Assembly (NCBI GenBank): GCA_030529995.1
Contig: JAUMVT010000003.1
Coordinates: 1-64,000, forward strand
Source of the DNA: Clostridia bacterium
GTDB lineage: Bacteria > Bacillota > Clostridia > Christensenellales > Aristaeellaceae
Reading direction: 5' to 3'
Length of the DNA: 64,000 bases
The notes below the pieces were generated by a model. It was not told the DNA's origin, made no database searches, and saw only the letters and a program-made list of their open reading frames with translations. Shown here one piece after another: positions 1-8,149 of the stretch; the first letter of the stretch is position 1, and the number at the start of each line of letters is the position of its first letter. A program made the translations under genes and the position numbers.

Positions 1-1693
1 TATGCCTATTGGGTTCGCCCAGGAAGTCCGCATAAATCTTTTTAATTTCAGGATTCTCGTGACTCTTCCTGATGGGCTTATCCGCATCCTCTTTGTAGAG
101 GGCAGCGGCACGAAGCACACGAGGATCGCAATCCATGCGCTTTTGCGCCGATACAATGGGCTGACCGCCGCCGGTAACGCATCCGCCGGGGCATCCCATG
201 ATTTCGATGAAGTGATACGTCTTCTTGCCGGCACGGATGCTGTCCAGCAGTTTGGCTGCATTCGCCGTGCCGTTGGCCACTGCCACATTCAGTGTGGTAT
301 CTCCAAGCTGCACGGATGCCTCCTTGATGCCCTCAATGCCCCGAACCTGGGCAAACTCTACCTGTGTCAGCGTCTGCCCCGTCACCGTCTCATAGGCCGT
401 GCGGAGAGCCGCTTCCATAACGCCGCCGGTGGCACCGAAGATCACCGCTGCGCCGGTGCTTTCCCCCAGCAAGGAATCGAAGGTTCCGTCCGGCAGGTTG
501 GCAAAGTCAATGCCTGCCTCCTTGATCATCCGTGCAAGCTCCCGGGTGGTGATGACTTCGTCCACATCCTGCATACCATCGTGCCCAAGCTCCGGACGAA
601 TGGCTTCGTACTTCTTTGCGGTGCAGGGCATCACCGATACCACGGCGATCTGTTTCGGATCAATTCCTGCCTGCTGGGCATAATAGGTCTTAATCATGGC
701 ACCTTCCATCTCGTGGGGTGACTTGCAGGTGGACAGGTTGGGAATAAAATCGCTGTAATAATGCTCGCAGAACTTAATCCAGCCGGGAGAACAGGAGGTA
801 ATCATAGGCAGTACGCCGCCGTTTTTCAGGCGATGGAGCAGCTCCGTAGCCTCTTCCATAATGGTCAGGTCTGCGCCGAAGTCCGTATCAAACACCCGGT
901 CAAAGCCAAGGCGGTGAAGTGCGGTGGCCAGTTTGCCTGTTACGCAGGTACCCATGGGCAGACCGAATTCCTCCCCCAAGGCAGCTCGTACCGCAGGGGC
1001 AGGCTGCACCACCACATGCTTCTTGGGGTCTGCCAGCAGTGCCCACACCTTCGCCGTGGAATCCTTTTCGTGCAGAGCTCCCGTCGGGCATGCGGCAATG
1101 CACTGGCCGCAATTGATGCAGGCCATGTCCGCCAGCTTCATGTTCCACGGTGATTCGATGGAGGTGACAAATCCCCGATTAACGGGGCCGATGACCCCTA
1201 CCGCCTGGGTCTTATTGCAGGCTGCCACACAGCGGCGGCAAAGCACGCACTTATTATTATCCCGAACGATGGAGGGAGAAAGATCGTCAATATCATACTT
1301 GTTCATGGAGCCGGCAAAGCGATTTTCATCATCGACCCCCAGATCATGACAAAGCTGCTGCAGTTCGCAGCTTTGGTTGCGGGTGCAGGACAAGCAGCTC
1401 TTGTCATGGTTGCTGAGCAGCAGCTCCAGATTAATTTTCCTGGCTTCGCGAATGGCCGGCGTGTTGGTCTTCACCACCATATTGGGGCTGACAGGCAGCA
1501 CACAGGCCGCCTGCAGGGCACGGGCACCTGTATCCACCATGCAAAGGCGGCATGCGCCAATTTGGTTAATATCCTTCAAATAGCACAGCGTGGGAATCTT
1601 GATGCCTGCCTGCTTGGCTGCTTCCAGCACAGTCGTTCCTGCCGGGACTTCAACTTCTACGCCGTCAATCGTCAGTTTCATCAGCTGTTCCAT
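1..1693 (-). CDS. hydA: [FeFe] hydrogenase catalytic subunit (HydA/HndD type), 3' end cut by window
   Basis: Catalytic subunit of an NADH/ferredoxin-linked [FeFe] hydrogenase, cytoplasmic; 564 codons are visible and the last few dozen residues lie outside the window. In order: an N-terminal 2Fe-2S ferredoxin domain (Cys37, Cys48, Cys51, Cys64), a His-Cys 4Fe-4S segment (Cys100, Cys103, Cys109), two 4Fe-4S motifs (CVLCRRC near 149 and CINCGQC near 192), then the H-cluster domain. Its three signature loops are present: TSCSPGW (299-305), MPCTAKKYE (355-363) and GCPGGCVTGGGQP (500-512). Loop 1 reads TSCSPGW where Clostridium pasteurianum CpI has TSCCPGW. It is the last gene of a five-gene minus-strand operon with the NuoE-, HndB- and NuoF-like subunits, as in HydABC/Hnd complexes that couple H2 formation to NADH and ferredoxin. 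The ATG at 1693 follows a GGAGG box. Confidence 0.95.
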   Translation of the reverse strand, partial: MEQLMKLTIDGVEVEVPAGTTVLEAAKQAGIKIPTLCYLKDINQIGACRLCMVDTGARALQAACVLPVSPNMVVKTNTPAIREARKINLELLLSNHDKSCLSCTRNQSCELQQLCHDLGVDDENRFAGSMNKYDIDDLSPSIVRDNNKCVLCRRCVAACNKTQAVGVIGPVNRGFVTSIESPWNMKLADMACINCGQCIAACPTGALHEKDSTAKVWALLADPKKHVVVQPAPAVRAALGEEFGLPMGTCVTGKLATALHRLGFDRVFDTDFGADLTIMEEATELLHRLKNGGVLPMITSCSPGWIKFCEHYYSDFIPNLSTCKSPHEMEGAMIKTYYAQQAGIDPKQIAVVSVMPCTAKKYEAIRPELGHDGMQDVDEVITTRELARMIKEAGIDFANLPDGTFDSLLGESTGAAVIFGATGGVMEAALRTAYETVTGQTLTQVEFAQVRGIEGIKEASVQLGDTTLNVAVANGTANAAKLLDSIRAGKKTYHFIEIMGCPGGCVTGGGQPIVSAQKRMDCDPRVLRAAALYKEDADKPIRKSHENPEIKKIYADFLGEPNRH

Positions 1694-1712
1694 TGCATAT
1701 TCTCCTCCCTTC

Positions 1713-3509
1713 TCAGTTCTTGGAGATAGCACCGAAGCGGCACTTCTCAATGCAAGCACCGCACTTCAGGCACTTGCTGGTATCGATATGGTGCTGCTTA
1801 CGGACTTCGCCGGAGATCGCCCCTGCCGGGCATGCCCGAGCGCACAGCGTGCAGCCCCGGCACTTGTCGCTGATCACATAATTCAGCAAAGCCTGGCAGT
1901 GATGCGCAGGACAGCGTTTTTCCTTGATGTGGGCTTCGTACTCATCCCGGAAATAATGCAGGGTGGAAAGGACAGGATTAGGCGCCGTCTGGCCCAAGCC
2001 GCACAATGCCGTAGCCTTAATGTTCTGAGCCAGCGTCTCCAGCTTTTCAATGTCCCCTTCCTCACCCTTGCCGTTCACGATGCGCTCCAGGATTTCCAGC
2101 ATTCTGCGTGTACCGATGCGGCAGGGCGTGCATTTGCCGCAGCTTTCATCCACGGTGAAGTCAAGGAAGAAGCGGGCAATATCCACCATACAGTTGTCTT
2201 CATCCATGACGATCATGCCGCCGGAACCCATCATGGAGCCAATCTCAATCAGGGTATCATACTCAATGGGCACATCCAAATGCTCGGCCGGGATGCATCC
2301 GCCGGAGGGACCGCCGGTCTGCACAGCCTTGAACTTCTTGCCCCCGGGAATGCCGCCGCCAATATCATAAATAATGGTACGCAGCGGCGTGCCCATGGGG
2401 ATTTCCACCAAGCCTGTATTGTTGATTTTTCCGCCCAAGGCAAACACCTTGGTACCGGCAGACCGCTCCGTGCCGATGGAAGCGTACCATTTCGCGCCCT
2501 TCAGGATGATTTGCGGAATGTTGGCATAGGTTTCCACATTGTTCAGCACCGTAGGCTTGCCGAACAGTCCCTTGACTGCCGGGAAGGGCGGACGGGGTCT
2601 GGGCTCGCCACGCTTGCCTTCAATGGAGTTCATCAGTGCCGTTTCCTCGCCGCAGACGAAGGCGCCTGCACCCAAGCGGATATGCACATCAAAGCTGAAA
2701 TCCGTACCGAAGATGTTCTTCCCCAGCAAGCCATAGGCATGTGCCTGCTCGATGGCCACCTTCAGCCGCTTCACCGCAATGGGATATTCCGCACGAACAT
2801 AAATGTATCCCTCGCTAGCGCCAATGGCGTAACCGCCAATGGCCATGGCTTCGATAATGGCGTGAGGATCGCCTTCCAGCAGGGAACGATCCATGAAAGC
2901 ACCCGGGTCGCCCTCATCCGCATTGCAGGCAATGTATTTCTGATCCGCCTGGCTCTTGTAGCCAAAGAGCCACTTCTTTCCCGTCGGGAAGCCGCCGCCG
3001 CCCCGTCCACGGAGGCCGGAGTCGATGACTTCCTGAATTACCTGCTCCCGTGTCATTTCCGTCAGTGCCTTCGCCAGTGCCTTATAGCCGTCAAAGGCAA
3101 TGTACTCTTCAATATTCTCCGGGTCAATCACGCCGCAGTTCCGCAGGGCAACACGCTTCTGCTGCCGATAGAAACCGATCTCATCCAGTGCCATGTTAAC
3201 GCTGGATTCGTGGGTCACATGATCCACATACACCAGGTGCTGCACCTTGCGTCCCTTCAGCAGGTGTTCCGCCACAATCTCATCCACGTCCTCTACCTTG
3301 ACGCGGCTGTAGAAAGTGCCTTCCGGGTACACAATCACCACAGGACCGGCTTCACACAGGCCAAAGCAGCCGGTGTGCACGACCTTGACTTCCTTGTCCA
3401 AGCCTTTCTCTTTGATTTGCTCTTCAAAGCGCTGAACCAACTGCTGGGAGCCGGACGACGTACATCCGGTACCGCCGCAGACCAGCACATGTGCGCGAAA
3501 AAAATCCAT
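1713..3509 (-). CDS. hydB: NADH-binding hydrogenase subunit (HydB/HndC, NuoF-like)
   Basis: Flavin-containing NADH-oxidising subunit of the trimeric hydrogenase. The 598 residues run as follows: a thioredoxin-like 2Fe-2S domain (1-95, CTSSG and CFGLCEAGP), the NuoF core with the glycine-rich GRGGGGFPTGKKW loop (FMN/NADH), ACNADEGDPGAF and GEETALMNSIEG, the 4Fe-4S motif SCGKCTPCR, and two C-terminal ferredoxin-type 4Fe-4S sites (CRGCTLCARACPAGAI and CLKCGACIEKCRFGAI). Length and order match HydB/HndC rather than plain NuoF. It ends 19 bp before hydA and lies in the same operon. The start ATG at 3509 follows a GAGGAGG box. Confidence 0.95.
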   Translation of the reverse strand: MDFFRAHVLVCGGTGCTSSGSQQLVQRFEEQIKEKGLDKEVKVVHTGCFGLCEAGPVVIVYPEGTFYSRVKVEDVDEIVAEHLLKGRKVQHLVYVDHVTHESSVNMALDEIGFYRQQKRVALRNCGVIDPENIEEYIAFDGYKALAKALTEMTREQVIQEVIDSGLRGRGGGGFPTGKKWLFGYKSQADQKYIACNADEGDPGAFMDRSLLEGDPHAIIEAMAIGGYAIGASEGYIYVRAEYPIAVKRLKVAIEQAHAYGLLGKNIFGTDFSFDVHIRLGAGAFVCGEETALMNSIEGKRGEPRPRPPFPAVKGLFGKPTVLNNVETYANIPQIILKGAKWYASIGTERSAGTKVFALGGKINNTGLVEIPMGTPLRTIIYDIGGGIPGGKKFKAVQTGGPSGGCIPAEHLDVPIEYDTLIEIGSMMGSGGMIVMDEDNCMVDIARFFLDFTVDESCGKCTPCRIGTRRMLEILERIVNGKGEEGDIEKLETLAQNIKATALCGLGQTAPNPVLSTLHYFRDEYEAHIKEKRCPAHHCQALLNYVISDKCRGCTLCARACPAGAISGEVRKQHHIDTSKCLKCGACIEKCRFGAISKN

Positions 3510-3538
3510 GGATGTTCCTCCTCACCTTGTACGCCGCT

Positions 3539-3910
3539 TTATGCCTTCGCCGTCTTCAGCTGCCACGCTTCCACAGGATGTCCGCCGATGATGTGTTCCT
3601 CCACAATACGCGGTACCATCTCCGGCGTAACATGCACATACGTCACCTTGTCCTTGCCGGGGTCATTGACTTCTACGATCGGCTCATACTCGCACATACC
3701 GGCGCATCCGGAAATAGCCACGGTTACGTGATCCATATTTCGACTGCTGAACTCTTCTAGAAACTTCAGCATCACCGGTCTTGCTCCTGCAGCGATGCCG
3801 CAGGTACCCATGCCGACCACCACATGCAGCGCATCATGCACCTCATGGCGCATGGCCACATGGGGCAGTGCCTCCTGCCGCAGCGCTTCCAACTCTGCTA
3901 CTGATTTCAT
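3539..3910 (-). CDS. Thioredoxin-like 2Fe-2S ferredoxin subunit (HndB-like)
   Basis: A 123-residue (2Fe-2S) ferredoxin of the thioredoxin fold, probably an electron-transfer accessory subunit of the hydrogenase. Cysteines at GTCGIAAG (about 37) and SGCAGMCEYEP (about 75-79) supply the expected cluster ligands; the C-terminus has the VEEHIIGGHPVE segment common to NuoE/HndB families. It starts within the stop region of the upstream ATPase gene (4-bp ATGA overlap at 3907-3910), which implies translational coupling. Its position between the NuoE-like and NuoF-like genes is the one seen in NADP/NAD-reducing hydrogenase operons. Which redox partner it serves cannot be read from sequence. Confidence 0.85.
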   Translation of the reverse strand: MKSVAELEALRQEALPHVAMRHEVHDALHVVVGMGTCGIAAGARPVMLKFLEEFSSRNMDHVTVAISGCAGMCEYEPIVEVNDPGKDKVTYVHVTPEMVPRIVEEHIIGGHPVEAWQLKTAKA

Positions 3911-4458
3911 GTCGTACCACCTCCAAAGATGGAATTCAGACTTTGATGTAATTCCTGCTGCATGGCTGCCATCAACCTCGCAGCAGAAGTATTTTGCTCT
4001 TGGGATTTCTGTTTCACCTTGCGAGTATCATAGACGCATGCGCCCTTTGCCGTGCTTCCTTCGAAACGGATCTCTGCGGAAGGATTCGCAAAGGACAAGG
4101 CAAGCAGCGTCCCTTCAAGATCCCCTAAAGGCAGGCAATCGATGTGATTCCGATTCATGGTGACCGTTAAGGTTGTTCCTGCCCCTTCGGTACTTTGCAC
4201 CTGCATGCTTCCTCCTGCCCGTTCCGCATTGGCCTGCATCAGAGAAAGCCCCAGCCCGATCCGTCTCCCCTGCTTGGTGGTAACGAAAGGGTCGGCAGCG
4301 TGGTGAAGCACGGCTTCAGACATGCCCCTGCCATTATCCGCAATGGTCATGCCTAACGTTCCGCTCTCTTCGATGCAAAGACGAATGATGACCAAAGTGG
4401 CTCCGGCGGTCATGCTGTTTTGTGCCAGATCAAGGATATGCTGTGACAGATCCCGCAT
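3907..4458 (-). CDS. GHKL ATPase-domain protein (histidine-kinase-like, no kinase dimerisation domain)
   Basis: A small cytoplasmic protein (183 residues) made of a GHKL/HATPase fold. The N box (LDLAQNSMTAGA), G1 box (ADNGRGM) and G2 box (GLGLSLMQA) are visible, but there is no His-containing dimerisation segment and no membrane helix, so it is not a sensor kinase. The C-terminal ~70 residues are unassigned. I chose the ATG at 4458 because a GGTGG box sits 5 bp upstream; an in-frame GTG at 4467 overlaps that box. It overlaps the HndB-like gene by 4 bp. Genes of this type recur inside [FeFe]-hydrogenase operons of Clostridia and Thermotogae; the role there is unknown, with regulation or maturation as possibilities. 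Confidence 0.8.
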   Translation of the reverse strand: MRDLSQHILDLAQNSMTAGATLVIIRLCIEESGTLGMTIADNGRGMSEAVLHHAADPFVTTKQGRRIGLGLSLMQANAERAGGSMQVQSTEGAGTTLTVTMNRNHIDCLPLGDLEGTLLALSFANPSAEIRFEGSTAKGACVYDTRKVKQKSQEQNTSAARLMAAMQQELHQSLNSIFGGGTT

Positions 4459-4471
4459 GATGACCACCTAT

Positions 4472-4939
4472 TTACCGATACTTCGCCATGATTTCCGGCA
4501 CCTGTTCCGGCGTCAAACGTCCATAAACTTCGTCATTCACCATCATCACCGGTGCAAGACCGCAGGCGCCCAGGCAGCGGGTAGCATTCAAGGTAATTCT
4601 TCCGTCCGGCGTGGTTTTGCCAACGGGAATCTGCAGTACCTCGCTCAGCTTATCCAGTACTTTCTGGGAACCTTTTACGTAACAGGCCGTTCCCAAACAG
4701 ACGCCCACCACATACTGCCCCTTGGGCTCCAGTGAAAACTGGGCATAAAAAGTGGCTACCCCATACACTTCCGCCAGGGTTGTGCCCAAGCCGTCAGCAA
4801 TGATTTCCTGCACATCGATGGGGACATAGCCAAAGATGGATTGTGCTTCCTGCAGCACTGGCATGAGCGCACCCGGTTCTCCCTTATGGCGCTCAATAGC
4901 CTGCTGCAGCTGTACATACTTTTCTCTCATATCAGGCAT
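4472..4939 (-). CDS. hydC: Hydrogenase 2Fe-2S subunit (HydC/HndA, NuoE-like)
   Basis: First gene of the hydrogenase operon; a 155-residue NuoE-family subunit that carries one 2Fe-2S cluster and feeds electrons to the NuoF-like subunit. The cluster motif is complete: GVCLGTACYVKGS (near residue 85) and CLGACGLAPVMMV (near 125). The preceding helical part (VQEIIADGLGTTLAEVYGVATFYAQF) is typical of the family. Length matches HndA/NuoE. The start at 4939 has an AAGGAGG box 12 bp upstream, a slightly long spacing. A separate promoter (5010-5038) lies upstream. Confidence 0.93.
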   Translation of the reverse strand: MPDMREKYVQLQQAIERHKGEPGALMPVLQEAQSIFGYVPIDVQEIIADGLGTTLAEVYGVATFYAQFSLEPKGQYVVGVCLGTACYVKGSQKVLDKLSEVLQIPVGKTTPDGRITLNATRCLGACGLAPVMMVNDEVYGRLTPEQVPEIMAKYR

Positions 4940-5009
4940 GATGATCAGCTACCTCCTTTGCAACGTTTCCTGCCCGGAAACGTCAGCCTGCTGAAAACCG
5001 ATTGCCATT

Positions 5010-5038
5010 ATTTTAACATAGACAATTTGGAAAAGAAA
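5010..5038 (-). promoter_or_regulatory. Candidate sigma-A promoter of the hydrogenase operon
   Basis: On the minus strand, a TTTCTT -35 and TAAAAT -10 are separated by 17 bp and lie about 70 bp upstream of the NuoE-like gene. The -35 is weak. A terminator for the upstream gene ends just before it, so the operon needs a promoter here. Confidence 0.4.
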
Positions 5039-5067
5039 TAGCCAATGAGAACATTTTTGAGTAAAAT

Positions 5068-5111
5068 CAAAAAAATAGCTGAATGCACAAATTTCTATGT
5101 GCAAATTCAGC
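5068..5111 (-). terminator. Rho-independent terminator after the DRTGG gene
   Basis: On the minus strand a 12-bp stem (arms 5078-5089 and 5098-5111, with a 2-nt bulge) is followed by a run of seven T (complement of 5069-5075). It separates the DRTGG-domain gene from the hydrogenase operon. Confidence 0.8.
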
Positions 5112-5165
5112 AAAGTTTTTCTCGCAAAACTTTTTTGAGCATATTTTCCATTGCCATCAATACAG

Positions 5166-5507
5166 TTATTTTCCCGGAATGCCGGCTGCTGCCATCCTTG
5201 CGCAGACTTCGTATGCCGTAAGGGGTGTGCTTAATACCAAGATTCCTTCCGTGCCGGCTTTTCCCAGCACAGATTCGTCCATCCCAAGGCCTTCCGGCAG
5301 AATGACGGCAGCCATGTTCTTCAATACCGCCACGGCAATCACATTCAAGTGGGTCTGCACGGTCACCCACGCCATGCCTTTCTGTCCATGCGCCAGCATC
5401 CGGCTAAGCACATCGCATACGCCGCCGCAGGTGATCTGCCGATCCATGTTGCAGCCGGGTGTCAGATTCTTCGCCTCCAGCAGGCTGGCCAAAGACGCTG
5501 CCGTCAT
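5166..5507 (-). CDS. DRTGG-domain-like protein
   Basis: A 113-residue protein resembling the DRTGG domain (named from CBS/HPr-kinase-associated proteins). It contains the segment ITCGGVCDVLSRMLAHGQKG followed by WVTVQTHLNVIAVAVLK and a C-terminal GILVLSTPLTAYEVCARMAA. There is no signal peptide or membrane helix. The ATG at 5507 is preferred over an in-frame upstream ATG (5564) because an AAGGGAG box lies 8 bp before it and nothing suitable precedes the other. Such proteins are often encoded next to HATPase and [FeFe]-hydrogenase genes, as here, which suggests a regulatory or ligand-sensing role. Biochemical function is unknown. Confidence 0.7.
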   Translation of the reverse strand: MTAASLASLLEAKNLTPGCNMDRQITCGGVCDVLSRMLAHGQKGMAWVTVQTHLNVIAVAVLKNMAAVILPEGLGMDESVLGKAGTEGILVLSTPLTAYEVCARMAAAGIPGK

Positions 5508-5543
5508 TGCTCTTCTCCCTTTCGAAATCATCGACTTTTTTGC

Positions 5544-5572
5544 TTGCAAGCCGCTTCCTTTCATGGTATGCT
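5544..5572 (+). promoter_or_regulatory. Candidate promoter for the DUF6062 gene
   Basis: TTGCAA (5544-5549) and TATGCT (5567-5572) are spaced by 17 bp, 27 bp upstream of the ATG at 5599. Confidence 0.45.
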
Positions 5573-5598
5573 AACATCACAGATTGGAGGAGCTTACC

Positions 5599-6381
5599 AT
5601 GCGATATCACTTGGATACCATTCCCGTTTGGGATGCCGTGAAGCTGGACGGCGAGTGTTTTCTTTGCGCCCTGCGCCGCAAGCTGGAATTGGATGAGGTG
5701 GAGCGCTGCCTGGGCGCCTCCGTCATGGAGCCGGATGCCCGCATCCGTGTCAACGAACAGGGCTTTTGCAAGCACCATCAGGCCATGCTTTTTGCCACCA
5801 ACAATCGGCTGGGGCATGCGCTGATGCTGCACACCCATCTTGATGAAACCCGCAAGCAGCTGGACAAGCGGTTTGCTTCCCTGCGAAAGGCCGCCGCTGC
5901 CTACAGTGCTTCCTCCTTAGGCGATAAGCTGACCGGCAAAAGTGCCGCTGCACGCAAGGACATGGAAAATGCCGCTGCACAGCTGGGTCAGCAAGTTACC
6001 ACCTGCGTGCTCTGCGAAAGCATCGATGAAAACATGCAGCGCTATATGCACACGTTCTTCCACCTGTACAAGACAGACGGAGAGTTCCGTCATGCGATTG
6101 CTGCCTCCAAGGGGCTTTGCCTGCCTGATGCGGCGTTATTGCTGCAGGCAGCCCCCAAGGAGCTTCCGCCCAAGGATGTTGCTCCCTTTACGGAGATGCT
6201 CCTCTCTTTGGAAGAGAAAAGCCTTGCCCGCCTGGACGAGGACATTGCCTGGTTCATCAAAAAATACGACTATCGCTTTGACGACCAGCCCTGGAAAAAC
6301 AGCCGTGACGCCGTAGAGCGGACAGCCAACAAGCTCCGCGGCTGGTGCATCGGTCAGGAGCCTAACCCCAAAGAGAAATGA
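5599..6381 (+). CDS. DUF6062 family protein
   Basis: A 260-residue cytoplasmic protein that I match to DUF6062 on its N-terminal pattern: YHLDTIPVWDAV, then the CFLCALRRKLE motif, GFCKHHQ, and a second CVLCESIDENMQRY motif in the middle. The paired CxxC and CxxH residues could bind a metal, probably zinc, but this is inference. The function of the family is unknown. Start ATG 5599 has a TTGGAGGAG box at 8-bp spacing. It is transcribed divergently from the DRTGG-like gene and converges on the dCMP deaminase gene. Confidence 0.75.
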   Translation: MRYHLDTIPVWDAVKLDGECFLCALRRKLELDEVERCLGASVMEPDARIRVNEQGFCKHHQAMLFATNNRLGHALMLHTHLDETRKQLDKRFASLRKAAAAYSASSLGDKLTGKSAAARKDMENAAAQLGQQVTTCVLCESIDENMQRYMHTFFHLYKTDGEFRHAIAASKGLCLPDAALLLQAAPKELPPKDVAPFTEMLLSLEEKSLARLDEDIAWFIKKYDYRFDDQPWKNSRDAVERTANKLRGWCIGQEPNPKEK

Positions 6382-6406
6382 TCATCACGGACGGATGCCC
6401 TGCCAA

Positions 6407-6874
6407 TCAGAACTGTTCCATTTCCTCCGGATGATACTGCTCCAGCTGCACGCCCGCTTCCTTAAAGATTTCCAAGGAGAAGGCATCCGGATAGCCTTCC
6501 TGATACACCACACGGGTAATGCCGGCGTTAATGATCATCTTCGCGCACACACTGCAAGGCTGATGGGTACAGTAAAGGGTCGCTCCGTCAATGGAGACCC
6601 CCAGCTTAGCCGCCTGAATGATGGCGTTCTGCTCCGCATGGATGGCGTAGCACAGTTCTGCTCGTGTGCCGGACTGAATGCCCAGCTGACGGCGCATGCA
6701 TACGCCCCGTTCCTTGCAGGTTTTCAGTCCTGCAGGGGCACCGTTGTAGCCTGTGGTCATAATCCGCTTATCCTTCACAATCACGCAGCCGATGCTTCGC
6801 CCGGGCATATAGCAGCTGGTCCAGCCGGCAATCACGTGCGCCATTTCCATAAAACGCTTATCCCACTTATTCAC
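6407..6874 (-). CDS. Deoxycytidylate deaminase (ComEB-like)
   Basis: A zinc-dependent dCMP deaminase that makes dUMP for thymidylate synthesis; 155 residues, the usual length. The zinc/catalytic signature is complete: HAE at residues 79-81 within YAIHAEQNAI, and PCSVC at 107-110. GCVIVKDKRIMTTGYNG and the Cys-rich GVCMRRQLG loop are also typical of the deoxycytidylate rather than the free cytidine deaminases. A very good sigma-A promoter lies about 30 bp upstream on the same strand. It is a single-gene unit between convergent and divergent neighbours. Confidence 0.93.
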   Translation of the reverse strand: MNKWDKRFMEMAHVIAGWTSCYMPGRSIGCVIVKDKRIMTTGYNGAPAGLKTCKERGVCMRRQLGIQSGTRAELCYAIHAEQNAIIQAAKLGVSIDGATLYCTHQPCSVCAKMIINAGITRVVYQEGYPDAFSLEIFKEAGVQLEQYHPEEMEQF

Positions 6875-6903
6875 ATCAGTTTCCTGCCTTCATTTTTTCT
6901 TCA

Positions 6904-6931
6904 TTATACGAAAATGGTCTTTGGGTGTCAA
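6904..6931 (-). promoter_or_regulatory. Sigma-A promoter of the dCMP deaminase gene
   Basis: Minus-strand TTGACA and TATAAT, both perfect hexamers, are spaced by about 17 bp and lie about 30 bp upstream of the deaminase start. Confidence 0.75.
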
Positions 6932-6954
6932 CCCAGCATGAAAGGAGCAGCCCC

Positions 6955-7467
6955 ATGAAAAGAAAACTCGCCCGGTTCCTGACCCTTCTTCTTGCCCTCA
7001 GCATCTGTCTATCCGCCTCCGCCGATACGCCCCAGTATGACACAACCATTGCCTTTGCAGAGGTGCTGGGCTATGAGGATGTGCTGTATGACTACCTGGG
7101 CGTGGACGAAGAGAACAATGCGGAGCTGATCAGCCTGACCTTTGACGATATGGATTATGACACCTTCGCCATCACCGTAATTTTCGTCAAGGACAGCACC
7201 GACGTTGGGCTTTGTGCGTGGGATCTGATTACCGTGGGTGACAGTGTGGATGATCTGACCCTGCTGCAGGCGGTCAATCAGCTGAATTACGACTATCCTT
7301 ACGGAAAGTTCTATGTGGATCCCACTGATCGAACCATCACCTGCGAAATGACGGTGGATCTTTCCTACTCTTCCGATCCCGGGCGTTCTGTCTTCGAAGG
7401 GCTCCGAATCCTTGCAGGGCTGCTGTATGACGACACCGTATCCCAAACCCTGCTAAGTCTCAAATAA
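6955..7467 (+). CDS. Secreted YbjN-like domain protein
   Basis: A 170-residue exported protein of unknown function. Residues 1-23 form a signal peptide (basic MKRK start, hydrophobic LTLLLALSICLSA core, cleavage near ASA-DT). The remainder resembles the YbjN/secretion-chaperone-like fold: LLQAVNQLNYDYPYGKFYVD followed by an acidic beta strand. YbjN-type domains are usually cytoplasmic, so an exported copy is a little unusual. The ATG at 6955 has an AAAGGAG box about 10 bp upstream; a GTG 30 bp earlier would spoil the signal peptide. A strong hairpin terminator follows. Confidence 0.65.
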   Translation: MKRKLARFLTLLLALSICLSASADTPQYDTTIAFAEVLGYEDVLYDYLGVDEENNAELISLTFDDMDYDTFAITVIFVKDSTDVGLCAWDLITVGDSVDDLTLLQAVNQLNYDYPYGKFYVDPTDRTITCEMTVDLSYSSDPGRSVFEGLRILAGLLYDDTVSQTLLSLK

Positions 7468-7480
7468 TTTTACAGAAAAG

Positions 7481-7511
7481 CGGAGGGACATAGACATCCC
7501 TCCGTTTTTTA
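7481..7511. terminator. Bidirectional Rho-independent terminator
   Basis: An 8-bp perfect GC-rich stem (CGGAGGGA at 7481-7488, TCCCTCCG at 7497-7504) is followed by TTTTTT on the plus strand; it sits between the convergent YbjN-like and plsC-like genes. Confidence 0.85.
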
Positions 7512-8132
7512 TTGCATCACATATGGCTGCATATCCCGAATCATGTTTTCTACCTGCAGTGCTTCTTTGCTCAGCACTTCTTCGGACAAGCCTTCCGGCG
7601 GCGGCGTCATGATCACCGGTTCGCCGATCATCATCTTGAACCGCTTTCCAAAGAGGAAATGATACTGCCCATTGTGGCAAATGGGCACCACCGGCACACC
7701 AGCAGAGGCAGCCAGCAGTGCAAAGCCCGGCTTGAACGGATGAATGACCCGTTCCTTCTGGCACTTGCCTTCCGGGCAAAGGAACACATCATCTCCCTGC
7801 TTCAGGCACTTGCGTCCCTCCCGCAGCCACGCCATGGAAGGCTTCTGTCGATCGATGGGGATGGCATGACAAAAACTCATGAATGCCTTCAGCGGCCACG
7901 ACTTATCCAGCAAATCCTTGGCTGTCATGCCCCAGATATGGCGTGTGGGCAGCAGCACCTCAATCGGTGCCCCATCAAGGGGGCTGATGTGATTGCTCAC
8001 AATCACGCAAGGGCCTTTAGGAAACTCCTGCTTTGCCTTTTCGCTGACATACATTTTCTTCGGACGAAAGCCAATGAACACTAGGGTGCGCATGATGCCC
8101 CGCAGCAGATACCCAAGCAGCTCATGCAGCAC
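7509..8132 (-). CDS. plsC: 1-acyl-sn-glycerol-3-phosphate acyltransferase (PlsC family)
   Basis: A membrane-associated acyltransferase that makes phosphatidic acid from lysophosphatidic acid. The family motifs are present: the catalytic NHISPLD (HX4D, 47-53), the IPIDRQ region (91-96) and the substrate-binding PEGKCQ block (120-125). An N-terminal hydrophobic segment (LLGYLLRGIMRTLVFIGF) probably inserts in the membrane. At 207 residues it is normal for bacterial PlsC. It uses a GTG start with an AAGGGAA box 8 bp upstream. It is the last gene of the ilvE-unknown-rluA-HAD-plsC minus-strand run, 17 bp after the HAD gene. Confidence 0.9.
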   Translation of the reverse strand: MLHELLGYLLRGIMRTLVFIGFRPKKMYVSEKAKQEFPKGPCVIVSNHISPLDGAPIEVLLPTRHIWGMTAKDLLDKSWPLKAFMSFCHAIPIDRQKPSMAWLREGRKCLKQGDDVFLCPEGKCQKERVIHPFKPGFALLAASAGVPVVPICHNGQYHFLFGKRFKMMIGEPVIMTPPPEGLSEEVLSKEALQVENMIRDMQPYVMQ

Positions 8133-8149
8133 ATGACCGATTCCCTTAA

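Noticed and set aside
2..1730. Plus-strand open frames opposite the hydrogenase gene (for example 2-721 and 1346-1729)
   Set aside because: They are antisense shadows of the complete minus-strand hydA frame, with no ribosome binding sites or recognisable motifs.
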